Origin: JADKAV01 sp963733395
Lineage (GTDB): Bacteria; Actinomycetota; Actinomycetes; S36-B12; UBA10799
Assembly: GCA_963733395.1 (NCBI GenBank)
Contig: CAVTCZ010000017.1
Coordinates: 1-64,000 of the forward strand
Reading direction: 5' to 3'
Length of the DNA stretch: 64,000 bases
Numbering within the stretch: the first letter of the stretch is position 1; every line of letters starts with the position of its first letter. Position numbers and translations under genes: made by a program. Below, piece after piece: positions 30,344 to 37,728 of the stretch. The notes under the pieces are model-generated. The model made no database searches. It was not told the DNA's origin and saw only the letters and a list, made by a program, of their open reading frames with translations.

Positions 30344-30790
30344 TCAGTGTGGCCCAGGCGAGGGCCAGGCGCATCCGGTCACGAGGGCGGATCGAGCAGC
30401 ATTCCCGTCACCGGTTCCGGTCGGCTGGTTGATCATGCTCTGCGCGGCCATCACCAGGTAGTCCCACATCTGGGCGTCCTGCTCGGCGGGCAACTGCCGG
30501 TTGTCGAGCGCGTGGCGCATGTGCCGCAGCCACAGGTCGCGGTGGTGCTCGGTGATGGCGAAGGGTGCGTGCCGCATGCGCAGTCGGGGATGGCCGCGCT
30601 CGTCCGAGTAGGTCCGTGGCCCGCCCCAGTACTGCTCCAGGAACATGCGCAACCGGCGCTCGGCCGGGCCGAGGTCCTCCTCCGGGTACATCGGGCGCAG
30701 GCCGGGGTCGCCGGCCACTCCCGCGTAGAAGTCCGCTACCAGTGCGCGGAAGAACTCCTCACCGCCGAACTGCTCGTAGGGCGTGGTCAT
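30344..30790 (-). CDS. glbO: group II truncated haemoglobin
   Basis: A 148-residue TrHb2. It has GGEEFFRALVADFYAGVA with the CD1/B10 aromatic region, then MFLEQYWGGPRTYSDERGHP (the Trp of helix G and the TY element), and RMRHAPFAI with the haem-binding proximal His. Members bind O2 and NO in electron transfer or stress defence. The start is ATG 30790. Palindrome P1 lies just upstream. Confidence 0.9.
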   Translation of the reverse strand: MTTPYEQFGGEEFFRALVADFYAGVAGDPGLRPMYPEEDLGPAERRLRMFLEQYWGGPRTYSDERGHPRLRMRHAPFAITEHHRDLWLRHMRHALDNRQLPAEQDAQMWDYLVMAAQSMINQPTGTGDGNAARSALVTGCAWPSPGPH

Positions 30791-30810
30791 GGCTCCAAGG
30801 TAGACGGCCA

Positions 30811-30945
30811 CAGCCCGGTCACGGTTGTGGTGTGTCTGGTTTGTCTTAATGATCATGACCGGTCCGGGCCCTCCGTGGGGGAGCCGAGGCGAAGGGCCAT
30901 GATCATTAAGACAAACCAGACACTGCCCACTCACTTCGGCGGCGG
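30811..30945. repeat. palindrome P1, copy 1 (about 130 bp)
   Basis: Perfect 26-bp arms at 30832-30857 and 30898-30923 (first bases GTGTCTGGTTTGTCTTAATG) flank a 40-nt loop. Similarity to the second copy at 32596-32730 extends outside the arms on both sides (CAGCCCGGTC upstream, CTCACTTCGGCGG downstream) and through the loop. It lies between the globin start and the stop of the next minus-strand gene. Confidence 0.8.
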
Positions 30946-31014
30946 CCGGCGGCTCGGACGGCCGATGGCGGCGCGCAGAGGTCACCTCCCGCAGCGCACG
31001 ATGGACAATGCCGT

Positions 31015-31458
31015 TCAACCACGCTCGCGATGGTCGAGCCTTGCGTACAGACGGCCGATCACCACCGCGAGTGCGAGGATCCTGATTGCGTTGAAGACCG
31101 TGCCGATCAGGAAGTATCGCGACGCATCGGCCATCGGGGTCGCGAATTTCGAGGGCACCTCGACGAACAGTGTGACCACGACCAGGGCGAGAGCACCGAG
31201 TATCAGCGCCTTCAGGACGGGGCTCTTGGTCGGAATCCTGTCGAAGAAGCGGAGCAAGCAGTAGCTGACGCCGAATCCGATGATCAGGCCGCCCACCAGG
31301 GCTTCGAGCAGCATCGGGACGTAGGAGATCGCGAGAGCCGACCGGTAATCGGCCGCGATCGGGGTCAGGGAGATGGCGAAGTTCGCCATCCAGAACCCCA
31401 GTCCTCCGGCAACGGCCAAGATGGAAGCCCTTGTCCACAGCCCGCGTGATCGGGTCAT
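31015..31458 (-). CDS. unrecognised four-helix membrane protein
   Basis: From ATG 31458 (MTRSRGLWTRASILAVAGGL) the frame encodes 147 residues with four hydrophobic segments: near 11-33, YVPMLLEALVGGLIIGFGVS, VLKALILGALALVVVTLFVE and NAIRILALAVVIGRLYA. An upstream ATG at 31554 would add a basic, low-complexity stretch and seems less likely. I see no family signature. It is followed on the same strand by P1 and glbO. Confidence 0.55.
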   Translation of the reverse strand: MTRSRGLWTRASILAVAGGLGFWMANFAISLTPIAADYRSALAISYVPMLLEALVGGLIIGFGVSYCLLRFFDRIPTKSPVLKALILGALALVVVTLFVEVPSKFATPMADASRYFLIGTVFNAIRILALAVVIGRLYARLDHRERG

Positions 31459-31564
31459 CACGCCCTCTGGACCCGCTGGCCAGGGTCGGTCAGCCGTGCC
31501 TGACCGCCGGGCCCGACGGCGCCGACCCGCGGCCAGTGTCGGGCCCACGGGCACGTCGCCGCCG

Positions 31565-32285
31565 TCATTTGGGGGTACCGGTCGCGTCGAGGCCGGCTGC
31601 GGGGCTGGCGGCCTTGGCGCCCTGGATGAGCAGCCACATCGTCAAACCGACCTCGGCCAGGAGACTGACGAAGGTCCCCGGGGTCCTGATCTGCGGATGC
31701 TCGGGCAGTAGCAGGGCCTGGAAGAACCAGATCAACTCGGCGATTCCGTCCAGGATGAGCAGTATGCCCAGGAATCGCGGCAGGAACCCGGACTTGTAGA
31801 CCAGGTAGCCGAGAGGGAACAGCCAGGTGCCGAAGAACAGTTGTGCGATGACGAAGCCGGTTCGGTACACCTCGATGGCGAGCAGCGCCTGAGCTTCAGT
31901 CTGGAAGGCCGTCAGCCCGCCGGCGGCCTCGCCCATGTACATGGCCGACACCAAGTGGAGCATGCTCGCGCACTGGACGGCGACGCCGACCGCGTTGAGC
32001 AACAGGAACAGCAGCGCCAGGTCCTGATTGACCGTTCGCAGCAGCACGTACAGTCCCCAGGCGGCCATCAGGAAGAAGAAATGTCGAAACGAACGCGGAA
32101 ACCAGCCCGAGGCGAAACGCGTCCGGGCTGGTGGTGATCGATGCGGAGATCTGCTGAGCATCGCCCAGGCCGATGTTTGCCAGCGAATCCGCGAGCACGG
32201 ACGTCACCATGAACGCCAGGTACAGCGCTCCGGTGATCCGTGCGAGTGTGGGCCGACTGAGGCGATCCGTGATTTCGAATGACAT
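31565..32285 (-). CDS. DUF4386 family membrane protein (one frameshift)
   Basis: ATG 32285 opens MSFEITDRLSRPTLARITGA then LYLAFMVTSVLADSL, the usual DUF4386 first helix. After a shift near 32085 (one T too many in ACATTTCTTC) the frame continues through five more helices. These include LLLNAVGVAVQCASMLHLVS and FFGTWLFPLGYLVYKSGFLP, the best conserved parts of the family. The corrected length is about 239 residues. Function unknown. Confidence 0.7.
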
Positions 32286-32595
32286 CTGGACTCCTTCGTG
32301 CGGCTCGCACTGCCCGGGCGGGGTATGCGTCCTGAACCTCACCCAATCTAGGGGAACGACCCCCCTGCGAACTGCGACGCCACTTCGGGTCCGCCGCGGG
32401 CAGGCCGCGTCGACCTTCACCGAGATGTCGGGTTCTCAGGTGTCGCCGGATCGCGGTCACGAGTTGATGCGCGCCACCCAACCCACCGGGCGCGCCGGTC
32501 ACCGGCACAGGATCGAGGTTGTGGCCGAAGGTGCGGCATTGTCGAGAAGGACGCCGCCGGGTTCGCGGCGGTGAGCCCCGCTCGCATGAGGACGC
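32286..32595. other. intergenic, no gene seen
   Basis: A 310-bp stretch upstream of the DUF4386 gene. Both strands have only short frames with no family pattern. It probably holds that gene's promoter, but I see no convincing -35/-10 pair. Confidence 0.5.
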
Positions 32596-32730
32596 AGCCC
32601 GGTCCCGGTCGTGGTGTGTCTGGATTGTCTAAATGATCAAGACCTGTCCAGGCCCTCTGTGGGGAGGGCGCGTCGGAGCACCATGATCGATAAGACAATC
32701 CAGACACGCCATCACTCACTTCGGCGGTTG
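32596..32730. repeat. palindrome P1, copy 2
   Basis: Arms start GTGTCTGGATTGTCT at 32616 and end at 32707, pairing about 22 of 26 positions. Relative to copy 1 the ninth stem base has changed T to A in both arms, which keeps the pair. Its right edge overlaps the last codons and stop of mscS (plus-strand CACTCACTTCGGCGG), a segment also present beside copy 1. Confidence 0.75.
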
Positions 32731-33639
32731 CTGGCCGCCCGCGCCCGGCGGGAAGGGCCGAACAACGACCGGGACCCGGACGCCCGCGCGGTCGAAGGAC
32801 TCCTTCACCCGGGCCCGGATCGCGCGGGTCAGGGGGATCTGCTTCTCGGGCGCGGCCTTCGCGATGACCTTGATGAAGACCGCCTCCCCGCTGACCGACT
32901 CGACTCCGGCGTAGGTCGGTTTGCCGAGCAGCATGTCGTCGTACTGCGGATCGGCGTACATATCCTCGGCCACGGACTCGACGCACTGGCGGACCTTGTC
33001 GAGGTTCTCGTCGTAGGCGACGGGGATGTCTACGGCAGCCAGGACCCAGCCCTGGGACTGGTTGGCGACCCGCAGGATCTCCCCGTTGCGCACGTACCAG
33101 ACGACCCCCGAAAGATCCCGCAACCTGGTGATCCGCAGCGTGACGTCCTCGACCACGCCCACGGCATCGCCGAGGTCCACCATGTCGCCGACGCCGTACT
33201 GGTCCTCGAAAACCAAGAAGATGCCCGACAGGTAGTCCTTGACCAGGCTCTGCGCCCCGAAGCCGAGGGCCACACCCAGTACGCCGGCGCTGGCCAGCAG
33301 GGGCGCGACGTCGATGCCCAGGATCGGCAGGATCAGCAGTAGGGCGATGATCAGCACGCCTGCCGTGATCACCGAGCGCAGCAAGGTGCCGATCGCCTCC
33401 GCCCGTTGCTGGCGGCGCTGACTCATCAGCACTTCGCTGAGTTCCTGTGTCCGCTCCGCCCGACGGGTCTCGCCGAGTCGTTCCCGGCGGCCCTGGGCGG
33501 CCATGCGTTTGATGATCCGGTTGAGGACCGCCACCGAGATCCATCGGATCGCGACCGCGAGCACGACGATGATCAGGATCTGCAAGGGCGGTCCTTGCAG
33601 GTACTCCCAGAACGTCTTCGACTCGTCCACGCCCCCCAT
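32716..33639 (-). CDS. mscS: small-conductance mechanosensitive channel MscS
   Basis: A 307-residue MscS channel that opens on membrane tension to release osmolytes. It has helices near residues 15-35 and 90-110, then the pore helix and beta domain. The core is LLASAGVLGVALGFGAQSLV, then KDYLSGIFLVFEDQYGVGDM, the strongly conserved family segment. The start ATG 33639 (MGGVDESKTFWEYLQG) is preferred over an upstream ATG at 33681. The C-terminus is Pro/Gly-rich. Confidence 0.9.
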   Translation of the reverse strand: MGGVDESKTFWEYLQGPPLQILIIVVLAVAIRWISVAVLNRIIKRMAAQGRRERLGETRRAERTQELSEVLMSQRRQQRAEAIGTLLRSVITAGVLIIALLLILPILGIDVAPLLASAGVLGVALGFGAQSLVKDYLSGIFLVFEDQYGVGDMVDLGDAVGVVEDVTLRITRLRDLSGVVWYVRNGEILRVANQSQGWVLAAVDIPVAYDENLDKVRQCVESVAEDMYADPQYDDMLLGKPTYAGVESVSGEAVFIKVIAKAAPEKQIPLTRAIRARVKESFDRAGVRVPVVVRPFPPGAGGQQPPK

Positions 33640-33688
33640 TCTGCTAGCGGACTCGCGTCGGTTGTCCACTCTCGCCCACAATCAAGGC

Positions 33689-34000
33689 ATGGCCTCCCAG
33701 GACAAGGATCCTCAGAACAAGCCCACGCAGTCCGAGCGGCAGGACTACGTCTACGGCGCGCCGCCGGGCGCCCGGGATTTCCGGCGGATCGCCCGGATCG
33801 TGGCGCTGGTGGTGCTGGTTGTGTTCGCCGTGCTGTTCTTCTTGCTGAACCGCGATAGCGTCGAGGTGAGCCTGGTCGTCACGACGGTGACGATCCCGCT
33901 GGTATGGATCCTTATGGGAACGTTCCTGATGGGGGCGTTGACCATGTATCTGTTCCAGTACCTGCGCGGACGGGCCGTTCGCAAAGCGAGGAAGACGTGA
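33689..34000 (+). CDS. LapA-domain small membrane protein
   Basis: A 103-residue protein: a polar N-terminus (about 30 residues), two hydrophobic helices (VALVVLVVFAVLFFLLNRD and IPLVWILMGTFLMGALTMYL) and a basic tail. The first helix ending in N.D.V.VSLV fits LapA-domain (lipopolysaccharide assembly A) proteins, which in Gram-positives have no assigned role. Its stop overlaps the amidase GTG start by 4 bp. Confidence 0.75.
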   Translation: MASQDKDPQNKPTQSERQDYVYGAPPGARDFRRIARIVALVVLVVFAVLFFLLNRDSVEVSLVVTTVTIPLVWILMGTFLMGALTMYLFQYLRGRAVRKARKT

Positions 34001-35397
34001 CCCTGCACGACCTGACGGCACTCGAGCAGTCCGCGGCGATCCGCAGTGGGGAGATCACATCCGTCGAGCTCGCGGAGCACTACCTCGCCCGCGCAGACAG
34101 CGTCCCGGGGGCCTACGTCGTGACCACCGCGGACCTGGCCATCGAGCAGGCCCGGGAAGCGGACGCGGCAGTGGCTGCGGGGACCGCCGAAGGCGATCTG
34201 TTCGGCGTGGTGTGCCCGGTGAAGGACCTGTTCTTCATGGTCGGCGCCAACGCCCGGATGGGGTCGGCCGTGTTCGACTTCCCCTCCTACGAGGACGACT
34301 ACGTCGTCAAAGCGATGCGCGACGGCGGCCTGATCTTCACCGGCAAGACGACGACCCCGGAATTCGGCCTGCCGTGCTACACCGAGCCCGAACCGGAGGT
34401 GAGCGCTCCGGCCCGCTGTGTGTGGGATGCCGACCGTACTGCCGGGGGATCCTCGGGTGGCGCTGCCGTGGCGGTGGCCTCGGGGCTGGCCCCGATCGCG
34501 CATGGCTCCGACGGTGGCGGTTCGATCCGCATCCCCGCCTCGGCCAACGGCCTCGTGGGGATCAAGCCCAGCCGCGGGCGGGTCAGCAACGGACCCATCC
34601 GCGATCCGATCGGGGACCTGGTGACCAGCGGTCCGATTGCGCGGACCGTCGCTGACGCTGCCGCGCTGCTCGACGTGCAAGCCGTGCAGTTCCCCGGCGA
34701 CCCGTTCCACGCGCCTGCGTCCGGCGGCTTCCTGAAGGCCGCCCAGTCGCCGGTGCGTCCGCTGCGGATCGCCTTCTTCAGCGAGCCGATCATCGCCGAC
34801 GTCGAGCTCGATCCGCGCAGTCGCGAGGCGGTCGAAACCGCGGCGGGCTGGTTGGCGGACCTCGGTCACACGGTCGAGCAGACGCAGCGGCCCTTCGGTC
34901 CGGACCTGGTGGCGCAGTTCGAGGCGGTCTGGTACACGCTGGCTCTGCTGACCCCGGTCATGCCGGACCTCGAGTCCGGCCTGCAGCCACTGACCCGGTA
35001 CCTGCGCGACCTCGGGCGGCAGGTGTCCGGCATCCAGCTGGCCACCGCCGTGTCCCTGCTGCGGATCCAGACGCGCGCGACGCTGAACCATTGGGCGGCC
35101 TACGACGTGATCGTGACGCCCACGGTGAACGGCCCGGCGCCGCTGGTGACCGACATCCTCGACCGCGACGACCCGGCCCGCGATTTCGAGTTGCAGAAGC
35201 GGTGGGCGGCGTACACCGCGGCATTCAACATGACCGGACAACCCGCCATCAGCGTTCCCCTGCACTGGACGTCGGAGGGGCTTCCCATCGGCGTGCAGTT
35301 GGTCGGTCACATGTTCAGCGAGGAGTTGTTGATCGGGCTGGCCGCACAACTCGAGCAGGCTCACCCGTGGCACAGCCGGAAGCCCGAGGCCTGGTGA
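33997..35397 (+). CDS. amidase signature family hydrolase
   Basis: A 466-residue amidase. The Ser-cisSer-Lys triad is visible: Lys in CPVKDLFF, cis-Ser in AGGSSGGAAVAVASG and the nucleophile Ser in SDGGGSIRIPAS. Then follow GLVGIKPSRGRVS and a C-terminal PAISVPLHWTSEGLPIGVQL. It hydrolyses an amide; GatA is less likely because no gatB or gatC is near. It is coupled at both ends (GTGA overlaps) with the LapA-like gene and malQ. Confidence 0.88.
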   Translation: MTLHDLTALEQSAAIRSGEITSVELAEHYLARADSVPGAYVVTTADLAIEQAREADAAVAAGTAEGDLFGVVCPVKDLFFMVGANARMGSAVFDFPSYEDDYVVKAMRDGGLIFTGKTTTPEFGLPCYTEPEPEVSAPARCVWDADRTAGGSSGGAAVAVASGLAPIAHGSDGGGSIRIPASANGLVGIKPSRGRVSNGPIRDPIGDLVTSGPIARTVADAAALLDVQAVQFPGDPFHAPASGGFLKAAQSPVRPLRIAFFSEPIIADVELDPRSREAVETAAGWLADLGHTVEQTQRPFGPDLVAQFEAVWYTLALLTPVMPDLESGLQPLTRYLRDLGRQVSGIQLATAVSLLRIQTRATLNHWAAYDVIVTPTVNGPAPLVTDILDRDDPARDFELQKRWAAYTAAFNMTGQPAISVPLHWTSEGLPIGVQLVGHMFSEELLIGLAAQLEQAHPWHSRKPEAW

Positions 35398-37457
35398 GCG
35401 CACGCGAGCGACTGGCCACCTCGTGCGGGGTGGCGACGGAGTACTGGGATCTGTCCGGCGATCTGCGGGTCGTGCCGGACAGCACCGTGCAGGCCACTCT
35501 CGCCGCGCTGGGGGTGCAGGCGGACTCCGACGACGAGTACGACGCGGCGCTGGCCCAGCGGCGCAAGGACCACTGGGAGCGGATGCTGCCCCCGCTGTGG
35601 GTCGTCCGGGAGCAGGACACCAACGGGCCGTGGGTGCATCACATGGAGGGCAAGCCGCCGCTGATCTGGGTGGAGCTGGAATCAGGCGGCCGGCGGTACG
35701 ACCTGCCGTGCGAGCCGGTGGAGACGCTGCGGCTCGGGGAGCGGCGGCTGACGGAATCGCGCATCCTGCTCCCGCCCGATCTGCCGCTCGGCTGGCATCG
35801 GCTGTGGATCCAGCAGGATGAGGGGGACCGGTACGACAACGCCCTGGTGGTTGCGCCCCGCCGACTGCCGGAGGCACCGCGCGGCTGGGGGCTGGCGATC
35901 CAGTTGTACTCGGTCCGGTCCAGGCGCTCCTGGGGGATCGGCGACCTGGAGGACCTGGCCGATCTCGGGGTCTGGGCAGCCGATGAGTTGGGCGCCGACT
36001 TCGTGCTGGTGAACCCGTTGCACGCTGCTGCCCTGGTGACACCCATGGAGAACTCCCCGTACCTGCCGTCGACGCGCCGCTTCGGCCATCCGATCTACAT
36101 CCGGCCGGAGAAGGTCGAGGAGCACGCGTACCTCTCGCGCGATGACGGGCAGTTGGTCGCCGACCTGGCTGCCGACCTGCGACGGCACAACACGACCGCT
36201 GAGCTGCTCGACCGCGACGCGGTGTGGGTGGGCAAGCGGCAAGCGCTCGAGAAGATCTTCGAGGTGCCGCGCTCTCCGGCACGCAAGGTCGCCTTCGCCG
36301 CGTTCCTGACCGAGGAGGGTGAGGACCTGCAGGCCTACGCCCGGTGGTGCGCGTTGGCCGAGCGGTTCGGCCCGCGCTGGGACGAGTGGCCCGAGGAAGC
36401 GGCGCTGTTCGAGCCCGAGGCGCACCGCGTCGAGTTCTACGCCTGGCTGCAGTGGATCTTCGACGAGCAGCTCGACCATGCCCAACGCGAGTTGTTGCGC
36501 GCCGGCATGAAGATCGGGGTCATCCAGGACCTGGCGATCGGGGTGCATCCGTTCGGCGCGGACACCTGGGCGATGGGCGACTTGTTGACCAGCGGTTTCC
36601 GGGTGGGTGCCCCGCCCGACATGTTCAGCCCGGCGGGCCAGGACTGGTCGCAGCCGCCCTGGAACCCGGTCACCCTCGCCGAGGCGGAGTACCTGCCGTT
36701 CCGTGACATCCTGCGCTTCGTCATGCGGCATGCCGGTGGTCTGCGCATCGACCACGTGATCGGGATGTTCCGGCTGTGGTGGATCCCGCCGGGGGCGAAG
36801 GCCGTCGACGGCACGTACGTGCGCTACGACCATCAGGCCCTGCTGGACATCCTCTGCTTGGAGGCAGCCCGCGCCGGGGTCACCCTGATCGGGGAGGACC
36901 TCGGCACGGTCGAGCCCTGGGCCCGCGACGTCCTGTCCGACCGCGGCATCCTCGGGACCACGGTCCTGTTGTTCGAGCGGGAAGGCGATTCCATCCATGA
37001 CCCCAACGGCTGGCGCACGGAGTGCCTGGCCTCGGTCACGGTCCATGACCTGCCGCCGACCGCCCAGTACCTGGCCAGCTCCCACATCCGGTTGTGGGAG
37101 CGACTAGGTCTGCTCGACCGGCCGCTCGACGAGGCGCTTGCGGCTCAGCAGCGCGAGGTGCAGACCTGGATCGAGGTGCTGCGCGCCGAGGGCCTGTTGT
37201 CCCCGGCGGAGACGCCGAGCGAGACGCAGATCACGGTGGGGATGCACCGGCTGATGTCGCGGGCCCCCAGTCGCCTGTTGTGCCTGTCGCTGGTCGACGG
37301 GGTGGGGGAGTTGCGCACCCAGAACCAGCCGGGCACCGACGCCGAGTACCCGAATTGGCGCATCCCGCTGGCTGATTCCGAGGGCCGGGCGGTGCTCATC
37401 GAGGACCTCGCCGAGTCCGAATTGTTGCGGTCATTGGTGCGCTCGCTGAGCCGGTAG
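35394..37457 (+). CDS. malQ: 4-alpha-glucanotransferase
   Basis: A 687-residue GH77 enzyme that moves glucan chains between malto-oligosaccharides (disproportionation). Visible signatures are GWGLAIQLYSVRSRRSWGIG, DFVLVNPLHAAA and PYLPSTRRFGHPIYI. Further on are GVIQDLAIGVHPFGADTWAM (region of the nucleophile Asp), LRIDHVIGMFRLWWIP, GEDLGTVEPWAR with the acid/base Glu, and SVTVHDLPPTAQYL. The long N-terminal beta-domain is typical of actinobacterial MalQ. The start is GTG 35394. Confidence 0.93.
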   Translation: MSARERLATSCGVATEYWDLSGDLRVVPDSTVQATLAALGVQADSDDEYDAALAQRRKDHWERMLPPLWVVREQDTNGPWVHHMEGKPPLIWVELESGGRRYDLPCEPVETLRLGERRLTESRILLPPDLPLGWHRLWIQQDEGDRYDNALVVAPRRLPEAPRGWGLAIQLYSVRSRRSWGIGDLEDLADLGVWAADELGADFVLVNPLHAAALVTPMENSPYLPSTRRFGHPIYIRPEKVEEHAYLSRDDGQLVADLAADLRRHNTTAELLDRDAVWVGKRQALEKIFEVPRSPARKVAFAAFLTEEGEDLQAYARWCALAERFGPRWDEWPEEAALFEPEAHRVEFYAWLQWIFDEQLDHAQRELLRAGMKIGVIQDLAIGVHPFGADTWAMGDLLTSGFRVGAPPDMFSPAGQDWSQPPWNPVTLAEAEYLPFRDILRFVMRHAGGLRIDHVIGMFRLWWIPPGAKAVDGTYVRYDHQALLDILCLEAARAGVTLIGEDLGTVEPWARDVLSDRGILGTTVLLFEREGDSIHDPNGWRTECLASVTVHDLPPTAQYLASSHIRLWERLGLLDRPLDEALAAQQREVQTWIEVLRAEGLLSPAETPSETQITVGMHRLMSRAPSRLLCLSLVDGVGELRTQNQPGTDAEYPNWRIPLADSEGRAVLIEDLAESELLRSLVRSLSR

Positions 37458-37728
37458 GGGCGCGCCGGGGTTGCGGGATCCCGGCAGGCAGGAGGTCCGC
37501 GTCCATGCCCCGTTGCCGCTGGTCGAGCCGGTCCGCGGCGGAACAGCGCCAGCGTTGACCGCGCCCGTGGGCTCGATGTGGCGCTGGTGTGTGCTCTTCG
37601 CCAACGCCACAACCACTCGCCAAATGCCCCCGAAGGCCCGCGCGGGTGGATCCGAGCCAGCCGAACCGGCCCTGGTCGGCCCGACTCCAGCTCACATCCG
37701 GTGCACAACCGCGCACCCCCGATTGCGC

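Noticed and set aside
33997..35397. GatA subunit of the tRNA amidotransferase
   Set aside because: There is no gatB or gatC beside it, and the neighbours are malQ and a LapA-like gene; a general amidase is the safer call.
33751..36282. An 843-codon minus-strand frame across the amidase and malQ
   Set aside because: Low-complexity Arg/Pro/Ala-rich sequence opposite two well-supported genes.
37544..37586. A terminator between malQ and pepN
   Set aside because: Only an 8-bp inverted repeat with a 27-nt loop and no T-run; too weak to call.
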